A stretch of DNA of 64,000 nucleotides from Certhia americana (GCA_018697195.1 CM031879.1:25789660-25853659); one strand, 5' to 3'. Counted from the first letter of the stretch, positions 48,416 to 62,139 are shown. A program made the numbers and translations. The notes: a model not told the origin generated them from the sequence alone.

Positions 48416-50864
48416 CCAGACCCCAGAAGAGTTTGGCTCTTACAATACTTATCATCATGCCCTGTGATACATAGAGTAACCAGTTTCAAATTGCTCCAAT
48501 TGCACTATCTCACATATCTACATTCTCTAAAAATGCTTCTGGATACAGAGCTAGCATCTGCTCCCGCAGTATTATTTGTTATTTATACAAAATAGAACAG
48601 TTTAAACTGAAGAAATCGAGAAAGCAACAAATACCTAATATAATCTTGTGGTTACTGCCCACACCCAGGACAAGAGCGAACAATTCTCAAGACAACAATT
48701 ATTTATACAAAATGGAGAAGTTCAAACAGGAACACCTGAAAAATACTGGATATTTGATATTTCCTCCCTCTCTCACTCTGCATATTAGAATATTATTCTC
48801 CCTTATCCCAGGTCCATTTCTTTTTTTTCCAAAAATTATATAGCTGGCCCAAAAGTTTCCAATCTGTGCAAATGTTGTTCATGGGAATTTGGGGCATTAA
48901 AAACAATTTCCATCTCAGAAGTTTCTTGCAACATTTCTTAAATGGCCTGACATAACTGAAAAAAATTATACACAACTCTCTCTTATATAGTAAAATATGG
49001 AAATATGAGTGATGAGGTAAACTATGAAAACATAGAAAGTCCTAGAAAATGACAAATGCTGATCTAGGTAATTGGATGCAAACACTAAAATGTTTTCTGC
49101 AAAGAACAGGTGAAAACAAGTGTAGGTAATTATTATATTTTGGTTCCCATCCCTGTAGCTATAAAATACATGCCATCAGGATCATAAAATTGGAAAACAA
49201 ACTTATGTTCTAAATCAAAGAAATAGGCCTTGGTCTGAACTCCACAATTTAGAAGACATGGCATCACAAACAACGTTAATGTTCTTTGACAATGTTCACA
49301 AGCATTAGAAAATTGAAGTCATAATGAAACTGCAGCTAACTCACAATCTCTGGCCCTAGGATGTACATTGTTGATGTGTGTATTTTGGAAGCCCCATCTG
49401 TTACGAGCTAGGCTTTATATACTGAATAATTGCTAAATTCCAAGGAGACCAGGTGGCAAGGCAAATTAATTTGGAAAGAAATAGAAAAGTCATGGGGGAG
49501 GGAGCCAAAAAATTGTAGGAGAAAGTTAATTCAGCACTTTCTGAATGTACTGAATGAGGACAGGAATAAAGAGAGAAAGAAAATATACAATCAAAAACAG
49601 AAAGGAAGGGGAAAGACAAGAAAAGAAGGGACATTTTCACATCGTGACATGTTTATAAACATATTTCTTGAACCCCAAGAAATGAGAATGTAAGGGCATG
49701 AAAAACCCTGAGGATTTTGCCATGAAATTTTCTCTTCAAGAATATTCATGCTCTCAATAATTATTCATATATTTTAAACATCAATCCACAATGCCATGTG
49801 TAAACCAAAACAAGTTTAGTCTTACTTTCTGTGAATGGTTGAAAACAGCTCTAACATGGAAAGGAGCAGAGAGAAGGGTAAAAGAAGAAAGACAGATCTA
49901 TTTTAGGTTCCCAGTCTGAGTGGCACATTCCCAGTTTTTCATGTGAGAAGCACTCGCAGAAAACTAACCAGATAGAAACAAACACCCAAATTGCTACTAT
50001 AAACACAGGGAGCCTCTGTACAAGAAATCTCTGGCAAGAACACAGGGAACCATAACGCTGGATTAGGCTTCTTTAAAAAGCAGCTGGTGTCAAATAGAGG
50101 TCTGTTGTCCTAGCCCTCACTTACTCCTAGTACCAGCAGTAGACGAGACAGAGGAGTTAGGTTAAACTGATTTACTGAATTCTGATTATTGTACTAGACT
50201 TTTGGATCTATATAAAATCCAGATCTATTATATATAAAAATCTAAATCTTAAAGTGGATTGCCTAAGTACAGAAGTAAATCTGTAATCTGGCAGTAAAGC
50301 CAATGCAGAGGCCTATGACACCTATAAATTACATGTGCACTACTCAGATTAGAACTATTATTATCTTGCTTTGAATCCAAACATAGTCATTTAAAAACTG
50401 TGACATCAACCACAGCACAAGAGAATTTAATAACACTGTGATAGCATAGCAAAATGCAATATATACTTAGGTCATATTATTTAACAGAGGTATGTGCTCA
50501 GTGTGACCACCAAAAGGGCAAAGTGGTGTGAGGTGACACTCAAGTAAGAGAAAGTCACCGAGCCAGAAGCAAGATAATCACATAAGCAAAATTGACTCCA
50601 GGTAGGGAAGATAGGCTGCTGAATGCACAAGGATTATTGACAAGATCCTTAAAAACTCAGAAAAGCCCAACCAAAAAATCCCCAAATATCAACTACAACA
50701 GGAATACATGGGCACAGTTTTAATTAAAGGTTCAGTTTCTCTTCAGATGTGAAATCTGGGTTCTCATATGCAGACCAGACCAGAAATAATGATATCAAAC
50801 AGCAGATAAATATCTGATTTGTAAGGTGTAACTGGGAGTAGATAAAAATACTTGAAAGACCACA
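48416..50864. other. unique non-coding stretch, purine-rich in part
   Basis: A plus-strand purine-rich stretch lies at about 49440-49640 and gives the Lys/Glu-rich open frame at 49430-49693, which I regard as composition-driven. Nothing else is recognised. Confidence 0.5.
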
Positions 50865-51465
50865 CTAATTCAAATCAAGGTCCTATCTAGCTCATTATTC
50901 TGTTTCCAGCTGTGGCTGCAAGTGGACCCTAGGGAAGAAGAAAACCAGAGAAAGCCTAAACACACAAGTATAATTTTCCTAGATTTTTACTATTTTCAGC
51001 TCATATTTCCTGAGTGCCTTCTTGTCCATTTACTAGCTCCCTAAAGATGACTTTTCCAAGTGCTTGTCAGATCTGCCCTTGAACACAAATATACTCTTAA
51101 GTATAAGCAACATCCTTTAAAAAGTAGTTTCACAGAATTTGTGCTAGTGTTATCAACAACTGCCTAATTTTTTTTAGGAGGATCCTAAGGCCCTGCTTCC
51201 TATTTTAGAAAGGACAGTGAATAATTAGACCTCCTTATGTTTTCATGCACAGGAGTCCCAGGCTGCTTGGTTGCACTGCCTATATCTCATCAGCCATATT
51301 GCCCACTCTGAACTGTTTTCAGGTCTCTTGTATCTCCTTTGAGACTGAGGATCCAGAATAAATTCTGTACTCAGGGGGAGGGGGAACCATGGATTTTATA
51401 TGACAGTATATGTGTCTCCTTCTGTTTTCCCACTAAGTCTTAAGAATAAATTCTTAATAGGTGCT
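50865..51465 (-). mobile_element. ancient CR1 LINE 3' region, minus strand
   Basis: The plus strand reads as the reverse complement of the old CR1 type found across birds, crocodiles and turtles. Landmarks in order are AAGGTCCTATCTAGCTCATT (like GGTCCATCTAGCCCAGTATC), TTTCCTGAG, GACTTTTCCAAG, ATCCTTTAAAAAGTAGTTTC (like ATCCTGTGGCAATGAGTTCC), AGTGAATAATTAGACCTCC, GAGTCCCAGGCTGCTT, TCAGGTCTCTTGTATCTCCT and CCATGGATTTTATATGACAG. The last blocks are the complement of the ORF2 C-terminal region and the first ones are 3' untranslated. Spacing agrees with the family with few large gaps, though many bases are changed. It carries no ATTCTATGA-type tail, so it belongs to an older branch than the other CR1 copies here. 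Confidence 0.75.
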
Positions 51466-51689
51466 GTCTTTAAGGAGGGAAATAACAGAAAGAGAGAAGA
51501 AAGGATTGTCATAGAGTAAGCATGCCATGCTGCCCTGTAGCATAAATCAAGAACATCCCCTGCACTTCAGGTATCTTTTTAATATCAACAGTTCATAACT
51601 AGCTGTTGCTTATTTATGTATTTCTCTACTGCTCAAATTATCCCATCCAATTCTTTGGGCTCTTTTTTGCATCTTTGGCAAATGTCTCT
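51466..51689. other. short unrecognised stretch
   Basis: This could be further diverged CR1 or unique sequence; I cannot align it. Confidence 0.4.
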
Positions 51690-51785
51690 AGAACTGGTAC
51701 CTATAGCTACAGGTATAGGATACTAGCATACATAAGTATCTATATACATATAGATATAGGTATAGATACAGGATACTAGAATAGA
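51690..51785 (+). repeat. degenerate TATAGG/ATAGGTATAG repeat
   Basis: Words such as GGTATAGGATACTAG, ATATAGATATAGGTATAG and GGATACTAG recur in about 90 bp. GGATACTAG appears at about 51717 and again at 51771. Confidence 0.7.
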
Positions 51786-54700
51786 TGGACAGCAAGTCAA
51801 TTAAGAGGTAACCTCTCAAAAATGGATATAAAAGTGTTGCAAGATGATACATTTACTTATGCCTTCAGCATCTTCAGTTAATTAAAAAGACTTTAAAAAA
51901 AATCTGTACTAACCAAACTTTGCATTCCTTCACTTCAAAGTTAATTTCCAACTGTGAAGTATTTTATATCACTTTTATTCAAAGTGGATGGAATATGTAA
52001 AAAATATCTTAGAAAATATGGAAAATAACAGACTGTTGGAGGTTAATTTATATCACACTTCTGGGTAGCTTTCCTATCTCAGCCTGAAGACTAGTCAAAT
52101 TAAATTTTTTAAGGACAGAATAAGAATGAATTTATAGGGCAAAATTTGAGGCACATTTCATCTCCCAGGAAAATATGAAAACCTGATGATCAAAGAAACA
52201 ACCAATGGAGAGGTGTACAAAGGTAATTGTTTCAACTTATACTTTCAGTAAAACTTCTGAAAACAGTTAATGATATTACTGACCAGATAGTCCACCTCTG
52301 ACATCAAGAATTTTAGCAATATTCAGCCTACTTAAAATTCCATGCTTTGTTAGTTAACATTAGTATTGCCACACTTAGATGTTGGAATTAATGTCAAGAA
52401 CTGTATTCCTTCAAACTTCCATATTTATCTGCACCCTGCTTGTCTTTTTGAGGCAAAACCAGATGTGCAATTGAAGTTCAGGATATATTTTTCATATTTA
52501 CAGGGAGACTTACTCATATGCAGCAACAAAAAAAAATCACAGTCTGCATTCAACTCAAGGATTCTGCAAAGGGCTTAACTCTGCTTTTACTTTAAAAATC
52601 TGAAAATATTACTTTTCAGTCAAAACTATATTACACACACAACAAAAATTTCTGAGATGAGAAATGTACACTGAAGGAAACAAATAATATTGTATATTAA
52701 TTTAAGAATTTTCCTTATCAAGATAAGAATTCTAAAGGAAAAATGTCCCAGATAACACTGAAGTAAGTGCTTTTTCAAAATTAAGAACCCAAAAATATTT
52801 CATCTGCGTTTCAATTAATTCCAGTTTTAGAAAGCTATCCACATTTTTATATAGCTATACATTTTATGTGTGTATATGGGTAGTTAGGCTTGTATATGGC
52901 ACACACAGACACATATTTCAAAAACAGATCGAACACCAATTCAGCCTCTTGCTGGCAAATGACTGCTATATTAATTTTTGCTATACGTCATATTCCCTTT
53001 GCCCAGAAGTACTGAATATTTTTTCATTAAAGCAGGTGACTGCCTATTAAAGCATTTTCTGTAGCAGTATTCCTGAAAAAGTACTGTGTTTTCATGTTTT
53101 GTCATAGGAGAGTTTTTTTAAAAAATTTTAAAAATTCATTAATGTGAACATGTCTACAGGGTCCTTGGTCTCTCGGGACCAAAGCATTCAGAACAAGCAT
53201 TCTTATCCTTTAAAGACAAAGAAGAATGAAAGTTCTGAGAAACCTAACAAGAAGGCATTTCTCATAACAATGGTAGCAAAAGTGTAGCAAAGAAAGGAAT
53301 AAGAAGGAGGAAATTGTATTTGTATTTGAAACAAAATCAATGTCCCTCATTCCCACTATTATGTCACATACTCAAAAGCACCAAGAATTCAGACACAAAA
53401 ATGTGTATACCAAGGTGATCAATGAGCATTCCAGGTTTTAGAATGCCTTTTAGTTTTGGATACCCTGAAAAGCACTGAGCAGATTTGTTGTGATCTTCAT
53501 AACCCGTTAATCTGGATGCCAGCACCACCTGCCATTCTTATAGCCTTTCTGCCATTCATGCTGCTATTCTGACAATGACAGATTGTTCAGTGTCCTGACA
53601 CTCATAACACTCTGAACATTTCACTGCATATTATCTGTGACAAAAGCATCTCCAATGGCTATCCAGATCTAGCCAACGGCTCTAGAGTGGCAGCTCCCTG
53701 TTTGCCCAGGTATTGGAGCAAGGATGCATAAAGCTAACAGAAAACCACTCATTAGTTTCACACTGATACACTGCCTAACTATCTAACTGGATTATGGGTT
53801 ACACACTGAGGCAAGATCCCTTGTGGCCAGAGTTTTGAAATCAATGTGCCTTAGACTTTTGTCTTCTAAGAACACATTGCAAAAGGTCAGGGGGATTTAA
53901 AAGTCAACAGAGCAAAGTTGTATTATAATAGAAACTGGCATATTTAGTATTTCAAATAGAAAAATCTCAAAGCAATTAGGTAAAAAAGAGTGACACCAAG
54001 GACATGAATACTGCTCCTTCAGCATCTTCTCACCTTGCAGAGGATGCTTGGTAATAGTCCAGTGGCTTGCTGAGTCAGCACTAACAATGTACACTCCATT
54101 CAGTTCCTGCAAAGGTTTCTTCTGCCTCATAAGGCCAGTTTCTCTATTCCCTGCTCATTTTCACAGTCTCACAGGGTAAGCCTGATCTGCAGGATCTCAT
54201 GTCATTACTCTTATTCTCACTTTCTGCCTGCCTTTTGTAACTCATATGCCTGGAACCTTTCCCTCTAGAGGGGCTGTACCCATTTCACGAGCAAAGAAGG
54301 CCTCACATGATTCAGCTGATCCAAGGAGATGTGCAAACTGAAAAACCAAATAAAACAGATACTCTCTGTCACTAAATCCAGTTTCAACTGTACTGCTTAT
54401 CTAAAGAAATGCATGGCTCCAAAGGACTGACATTAAGTGTAACCTCTCCTTTATAAGTAAAAACTGGCTTCAGAGGAAGGCTGAGTTGTGATAATCAGGT
54501 CTGGGACTACACAAACAGGGTAAAGAGCAGCAAGACCAGATCTCCTGCTATCTCCATGGCTGGGCAGGTCAGAAAAGAGCTTAATTACAGAGACAAGCAA
54601 AGACATACACATCTTTTGCAATTCATTTGATTTTACCTACTGTGCAGTTTCCTCCTACTACATCTGGCTCCCAGGAGCGTTACTTTAAAATATATGCTTG

Positions 54701-56913
54701 AAAATTGTAATCTCCAGGAGCAGCAGAGAGATGGAAGGCAATAGCAGAGGAGGAGAGATGATCAGAGAGAAAAAAGATCAGTTTGGCAATTTAACTACTG
54801 GTATTTTTCCATACCATTTACGTATGGAAAGCTTATTACCAACTGGAGTTACCTCTGTATAAAACATAAGGTAACATGTTCATTGATAATAATGAGGAAA
54901 TTCATACCATCACATGGAATATTTATAAATATTTGTGCAGAAATCTTTTATGACTGACTACAATGCTGATAAAAAAAAAAATTGAGCAGTTTTCCTGATC
55001 TTAACCTATCAAGAAAAAAAGGTATATATTCACAGCTCTCTCTTTGTCACAATATTACTTTTGTTCAAGAATTGCTGGCAAAATATTTCACATTTATGAT
55101 TTCAGTCCTGTATCTACCATCACAATCAATTATTTTAAATCATCCTCATGGTTGGAACAACTTCAGAATTATTCATTTCTCCACCTGGTAGATGAGAGCT
55201 GCTATTACAGACCAAGGTGAGAATTACAAAAGCACAGTATCTTGTCACCATGGTTTGTAATCCTTTTGCAAGACCCAGTACAGGAAAGAGGTCAGAGCAT
55301 TGCTGAAAATGAAAGAAGGATATTGTACGGCATAGGCTTCTAGAGAAGGCCCAAATTCAAAGGGAGAAAGGCAGTAAGAATGCCTTTCATTTTTTTTTCC
55401 CCCTTCCAACCCGAATGAGCTTTCTACATCATACCTACAAGTTCAACGAAGAAATGGGATCAGGGATTTCTTTTTACATCTCAGCTTCCTGTGTGAATCT
55501 GCAATCAACAAAGCTAAGGAATACTGAAAACCTACTCAGTCTACAGACAGCTTCAGAATAGGGTTCTATTCTTCAGAATAGAAATGTAGCTTTTAAAAAG
55601 ACCACAAAACTCTTCATTTTAAGACTCCATATAAAAATCCTCTTGTTGAAGCAAGAATAATGAAAAAACTAATAATAATTCAACAGTCTGAAAATTAATA
55701 TTTCATGTGCTTTGACCTGAACAATCCTCATTAATGGATCTACTTTTATTGCTCTGTTAACATCACACCTTATTGGGTTCTCAACATTATTTTGTAAGTT
55801 TGCATATCTACAGTTTGTGATAACATGATGAACCTGTAACAGTGGTTTGAGAAAATTTGGCTTGTACATATATCACTACAAATTGCCAATCAAGTCAAAA
55901 GCTCTTGTTCTCTACAACTCATAAATATAGATGGCACTCCAGGATATAATAGAAAATGTGTTCTCCACGTCATGATTGGATTAGTTCAACTTCATATTTT
56001 TATGTTTTTGCAAGGTAGGAATATTATCTTGAACACAAAAATTAGTACTCAAAGTAACATTTGGCAACCTGTTTTACTTGAAGGAGATTTATAATACATA
56101 AATATGTATCCTAATTATTCCACGTATTCTAAGACACAGAATGAAACAAAATAAAAATATAAATTGCATGTTGAAAAAGATGCTTAAATTATCAGCTAAA
56201 ACAAGAGAACTAAATAAACCAAAACAGGATAGACAAATGGGAGCTGAAATGTGCAATGATTCAGTTTTTCTTACTGTAAGTGTATTAAGATTCTAAAGTA
56301 TTTTAGCAATCCAAAAGAGCAAAAAGAACACTGTGAGAAAAATCAGAATATTTTTGACAATTACAAAAAACAAAATTCACTTTTTTTCCTTGTGAATTCT
56401 AGGGGTTTTATTTTGTAAGGAACTTGAATGACTTGAAATTTATCTTATTTTCCTCTGTTGTGCTCCAGAAACACTGGTTAGAAAATTGCTGGTAAAAAAT
56501 TTAGTGGTGTCATAATTTGGTATGACACAATCTTTGGTCATTCCAAAATTTAGGGCATGATGGAAAGCAATGTACAAGAAGAAATTATGGAAAGTCATTC
56601 TTCTTCTCCTTACTCTGCCATGGTTTTAGTAATACAAGTCCTGTGCTATTCTCACTGCAAGTCCCTCTAAGCTTGGTATTCAGTTTTTCACAGGACAGGA
56701 ACATCAGGAATAAAGACCTGGACTGGTCAGAAATGATCAAACATAACTGACTTGTAGGCCAGCGCATTGTTATTGTAACACTGTAATTAATCAAGAATCT
56801 ATTTTCTTAACCTCTGACTGCAATCAATTTTTTATCTGGTGTATTTTAGAGCAACACTGAAGTTCCAGCTTTCTCAATTACACCCATGCTTTTTATATGA
56901 TATCTCTCAGTCA
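51786..56913. other. unique AT-rich non-coding stretch
   Basis: No gene is recognised. A purine-rich patch lies near 54710-54780, a T/C-rich run at about 55388-55404, and the word TTCAGAATAG occurs twice near 55552-55581. The open frames lack domains. Confidence 0.5.
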
Positions 56914-56918
56914 TGATG
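56914..56918. repeat. target-site duplication, left copy (TGATG)
   Basis: It is identical to 57629-57633 and flanks the LTR exactly. Confidence 0.85.
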
Positions 56919-57628
56919 TGAACAACAGGTGTCTGCCAAGGAAGGCAGGAGCCTACCTTGGAATGGAGAATTTAAACCCCCTCCCTCCGAATTATTATAA
57001 CTTTTGAAATTAAGGGGCTCTCAGGCAAAGATATGGGAATAGGATTTACAGTTCTTCATTAGGGGAACTAAAATAAACAATAAAACAAAAACACATGCAG
57101 TATTACAAAAGAAAAAACAAGCAAACAAACAAAACCCATTGATAGAGTCAGGATCCAGCTGACACTCTGTGGGTCAGGGTGTTGGTGGCAGTCCCATTCA
57201 ATGGTGGCTGCAGTCCCAGTGGCAGATGTGGCTCTGTTGAAGTGAAGCTCCTGTAGAAAGAGTGGAGTTCTTTCACTGAAGATCCAGTGGTGATGGATGG
57301 GCCTGGTCTTCCTCTGAGAATCCAGTGGAAAAGGTTGCTTGGTGTTCCAACTCCCAGATTTTTATCCAGGTAGGACTACTTGGCTCCTCCCCCTGGTTGG
57401 AGCATTTCCCAGTGGGATGATGTAATTCTATCAGTGAAACTCACTGGCCCATTAACAGAAGATCTCTCCCTGGAGGGAGGCTGGGTTGTGGAAGAGATAA
57501 GAAAACTGCCCCAGCAGGTTTTTCACACTTGGCCATTGACAGAAAATTACACCCCATACACACACTCACCAGTTTGATCAGATGGTGATAGAATACACAG
57601 TTTTGGTTACATTTTGCACTGCAACCCA
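56919..57628 (-). mobile_element. solo LTR of an endogenous retrovirus, minus strand (710 bp)
   Basis: On the minus strand the element starts TGGGTTGCAGTGC and ends CTGTTGTTCA, so TG...CA, and it is flanked by a perfect 5-bp duplication, TGATG. It has a minus-strand TATA-like GATAAAAA (57359-57366) and, about 300 bp downstream, AATGAA (57055-57060) where the polyadenylation AATAAA would be, apparently mutated. A (CAAA)n-like stretch at about 57107-57136 lies between them. The 5-bp duplication and layout fit ERVL/ERV-class III-like avian LTRs, and I recall very similar sequences from songbirds; the family name is unverified. No internal genes are present. The open frames at 57380-57577 and 57441-57629 lie in this LTR and are not genes. 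Confidence 0.88.
57359..57366 (-). promoter_or_regulatory. TATA-like box of the minus-strand solo LTR
   Basis: GATAAAAA on the minus strand lies about 265 bp into the LTR, followed by the region that would be transcribed as R. The assignment is by position within the LTR. Confidence 0.45.
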
Positions 57629-57633
57629 TGATG
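57629..57633. repeat. target-site duplication, right copy (TGATG)
   Basis: It is identical to 56914-56918 and fixes the other LTR boundary. Confidence 0.85.
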
Positions 57634-60600
57634 CTCTCACAATCAAAATGCCAGACTTTCTAATTAGTCAAAATTTAACACATATATTTGGCACACATGA
57701 AGACAGAAAGACCCTCTCAAATAGGTTAACAACTGTAATTTACTTCTTTCTTATGTTCAGCCTGCAGTCTAGATGTAATATTTTCTAGCTACAAGACTTT
57801 TTTTACTGCCAACTCAGTGTATTCAAGATTTTAATTATGCTGTAAGAACAGTCTTTATGAACAACAGGATTTAGAGCACCAGATGCAATTTCTGCATTTT
57901 CTGATATTAGCATGCAAATCAATCTAAAACAGAGCCAGCAATTTGCTTTTGCATTTTCTATATCACTTAGCATCAGATTACTTACTGCTTGAAAAGATGG
58001 AGGAAGAACATTTTGTTCCATATCACTACATGTCATAAATGAGCTAGGTGAAAACACTGTAAACCACAACATGAGATGATCATTCTCAAAATTCATATCA
58101 TACTCTCCATAACTGATTCTTGGATAGACTCCCCAAAACCTCTTTACCTGAATTAAAAACAGAAGGAAAACCCACTGGATATCTCTACCTTAATTTCAGT
58201 CTTTCATTACTTTCACATATGCTATGAACCTAACCTTTATCTGTGCATGGCTTAGAGTGTTAAATTGCTAGAGGCTTGTTCTCACCTTAAGTCAGGGAAA
58301 CAGACGTGCCTAGCCACAGAAAATGTTGTAGGCTATGCAGCATGTTTCTGGAATGAAGATCATTGTGCTGCAAAAATTAATTCCTTACAATTAACGGAAA
58401 GAAACTGGTGTTCACACAGCAGGATTAACCTGACCAAATATGAAGAGCTACAACTGGTCAGATACATACAACCTCTGTGTCTAGACAAGCCAAGGAATTC
58501 TTGCAAGAGTGTTATTGATTTAAATTTCAATCTACCCTGATTGAAAATCTAAATTTTTTAATATATCATTAAATATATATCTTTATATATACTTAAATCA
58601 CAAATCTATGCTGAGAACAGATGTTCCGCAATTCTATTTAATTATCTTCTGGCTAATTTTGCCTTGTTCTGCTGTTAAACCTGAACATTTTTAATTACCA
58701 CAAATGGCTCCTGCTAAGTATTTGTTTTCTTTTACTTGTTAAGACTTCAAAATATATGTAATCAATTAACATTTAAAATTTCTCCAGAATAACACTAATC
58801 AAACCAATTCACAAAATTTATCTATACTTCCTAGTTCAAAAATTATCTTTAGTTTAATAAAGTACCCATAGTACCTCAACACTCTTGCATTGCACAAGAA
58901 TTTTAAAGAGAAATGTTTGTTATAGCAGGAATGTGAAAAAGTAGAGTAAAGGTAACCAACTAGATGGATCTTTGGTTTAGTGACCAAAAGCATGCAAGTA
59001 CTTTAATTCAATCACTTTGCCTCTGAGACTTTTCTTCTGGAGCCTAAATTTCCAACCTTTATCAACAGGACGACTTAACATAATTATCACCATCAATATT
59101 TGAAACTTATGTTTAAAAAACAGAAGATAAATATTTCTGTGTTTTTGGTTTCATTTGCTAAACCTTAAATAACTAGTTTTGTATATTAACACATGAATAT
59201 CCATTACAGATGAAACTGAAGAGCTACACAGCCCAATATCTTATCTCTGAAAACTGCCAGAAGCAGACACTTGAGGAAAAGATAGCACTTAACTGCTTTC
59301 TATTCCGTTGGCAAATTGAGCAATATATTAGATATCTCAGCTAGTATATGGTAATCTCCTATCTGAGTTCCTTCAGAAATCCAGCGCAAATACCATTTGG
59401 TTTCAGCTGTTGTAATCTGGTTTTGGCAATTGTTTTTATCCATTTTATTAATTTGCTTAGAAATTTTTTGTTCAGGCACTTTTATTTGACAGTTGCTCCA
59501 ACTTTTCCAGAGAAAAGAAATACTCCACTCTGGGCAAGTCCCAGTAACACACTGTGGTGAATGAAATTTAATCTTCTATGTGTGCTTCATCAGTAATACC
59601 TCTTTAAGTCATGAACCCTGTGTAGTCTCCGCCTTGATTCTGTGTCTGCTGTGCTCAAAGATCCTTTTAGCTTTAACATCTCTGAAAAATTTTATTGAAA
59701 AATGTTCTTGGATGGGTTGTTATGACTTAAAGTTGCCACAGTTTGCATTCTTAACAATATTATTAACTTTGCCAACAAATGTTGCTATGTACACGTGTAA
59801 TATAATAGAAATATAGTCTTAGTAAAAGGCCAGTACTCCTGCAGAAGAAACAGAATGTTTTGATTTTTTCTTTAACATGTTTTAAATCCAAGAATAGCAC
59901 ATTCCTCTTGGGTTGGAAACAAACTGTGCTTTTTCAATTTCCTCTTTAATTTCTATGTTTCCTTAATGGGGACAGAATCCCTACCCTAAGCCACAAATTT
60001 TACCCTTTTCTATTGTGGTTGTTGATGATTTCTTTGGGAAAATATGTGTAATGGAAAGTACATCCTATTTCATGCTATCCACTGGTATGAAAGGAAATGC
60101 CTTTCTGTGAAAAGAAGTGATTTTAAAGATAGATAATCAAACAGTAAATGGAAGCCAGATAGTAGACCAGGGATACAAAAAGATATGGCAAAATACTCAA
60201 AGAAGTGTATACACTAACAATTAATTTATTCTGTCTCATTTTCACTAATAAAAGCAGGGCTTGTTTTGTTTGTGTCAGGACAAAACACACATTATCAACA
60301 CATTATAATTTCATTTGTGAATATCTCATGGCAGACCTGGCAGGTTTTCATCATCCATGATCCTGTGCAGGAATCTTCCCTTGAGGAGTTCATTGCTCTT
60401 CTTCCACCTGTTCGATATATGCATATACACTGACTTAATCTAACAATAAAATCTTTCTGCTTCATTGATTCTGTAAATGCTGAACTAATTTCAGTTCAAG
60501 AATGCTGTTCTTGCTTTGTTCAAGTTCTGCTTTATGATTTTTGACGCTTATTTCCCTACTGTACCTGGAAAGGGTAACCAAACCTTTCAATACTCACTAA

Positions 60601-60854
60601 GCCTCTGTCTCGCTCCTTGTTAGGAATAGTGCTGTAGAACTCCTCATTAGGGCAGGAAGCATTCAATGCATCATGCTGAACTTTCATTTGTAGTGATCCT
60701 TGCTAACAAAAAGATCAGTTATTATTTGCCTATAGTTCATCTTTGCATCGCAACAGGAGGACTACTGCCACTGTAAAGATAACTTCAAAAATTATGTCCT
60801 CACTTTGTTAGATCCTCCCATCTCCTGCTGCTCTCCTAAAAGATAAATTTGGCT
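57634..60854. other. unique AT-rich non-coding stretch
   Basis: There is an AT-rich patch with ATATAT words at about 58555-58600. No gene or transposon is recognised. Confidence 0.5.
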
Positions 60855-61037
60855 GGTGATTAGCAGACTCGCTTAAAGAGCAAGAAACCCAAGCACAGCT
60901 CATAGTTCATCTGTATATTTACTGTGTAACCCAATCTGTTCTTCTGTGTATAAAAATCATAATAATAGTACCCACTCCTGTAAAGAACTTTAAAGCTTCA
61001 GATAAAAAATGCGACAAAAGCTAAATGCTATTATTAA
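60855..61037 (+). mobile_element. ancient MIR / CORE-SINE-like element (3' part)
   Basis: The plus strand matches the 3' half of MIR-type tRNA-derived SINEs of amniotes in order: ACTGTGTAACC, then TCTGT and ATAAAAATCATAATAATAGTACC (like AAATGGGGATAATAATAGTACC), then GTAAAGAACTTTAAAGCTTC (like GTAAAGCGCTTTGAGATC). It ends GCTAAATGCTATTATTA (like GCTATATAAATGCTATTATTA). The tRNA-like promoter half is poorly preserved or absent upstream (60855-60915). MIR-like elements are rare and old in birds. Identification is from memory of the consensus blocks. Confidence 0.68.
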
Positions 61038-62139
61038 AGCTTCCTCAATAAGCTGGGTATCAGCCAGAGGAACAGAAGGCTAGACAAAATCCTTTGCCAT
61101 CAGAAAGGCTACACTAAAGTGGAGGTTACTGTAAATGACAAAATATCTCAATTCTCACACAAACTTTTAACAAATTCCATCACCACTTTGACACACATGT
61201 CATAGTATTTTTTATAAATAGACACTGTCAGGATCTGTCAGTCTTCAGAGAGATTTTCTATTTTGGAAAAGAAAACTCTATTCAATACATCTCCAGGATT
61301 TGCAGAAATTTTCCTGGACACCAGCACCTCATTTTTAGAGTAGAATATCCTTGTGAAGCATCCTACAGGCTATAAATTAAAAGCTGAGTTGTTGGTATGG
61401 AAAGCTACAGAGCAACCCTTATACAGGCTTTACATTATCTAAACTGTGACCAGCTGAATCTCCCTGATCAACCTGAAAAGAAGCTGAACTTTTTTCCAGC
61501 ATATACTTTACTGCACTCTGGGAGATTTCTGGGCTGGTATCTGAGGGCTTCCCCATAAATGCTCACAACACTATGACAACTTTCTCTTCACAAAACTTAA
61601 AGGAGAATGGGCAGCTCTTTCACATGACAGAATACACTCTAAAAATGGTTGACCTGAATTCAGGGAAAGAAAAAAGAAGTGACTATTTACATAGTGCACT
61701 ACTATGTAAATGCTAATGCTGTAGCACTACTTACCATGCAACATACTGAATGACAAAAGACAAAACAAAATATATGCAAAAATGCAATAAATGGAAGGAG
61801 AATTTGGATGGCTGAACATGAAACAATGTGCTGAGGCTTACTTAGCATGCAGAAATCACCACTGGAACATAAAGCTCCTTTAAACCAAACTACAGGAGGA
61901 TGACACAATGTTTAAGGTACATATCACAATATGTCTCTCTGCATGAGCCATCCATTAATAATTGCTGTTGAAGACAGGCCACTGAACTACACACACCTTT
62001 GGTTTTGGCTGCAGATCTGCTCATGAGTTGTGTGATGAATCTCCTGGAAAGAGTCTGGATTTTACAATAATTATTGTTTGTTTCCCCCATTCCTGGCAGA
62101 GCATGCTGCTATCTACAGGTACAATACTTCAAACTTCTT
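61038..62139. other. unique non-coding stretch
   Basis: No gene or repeat family is recognised between the SINE and the CR1 fragment. Confidence 0.5.

Noticed and set aside
51200..51400. Possible unique conserved element
   Set aside because: It is better explained as part of the ancient minus-strand CR1, which aligns block by block.
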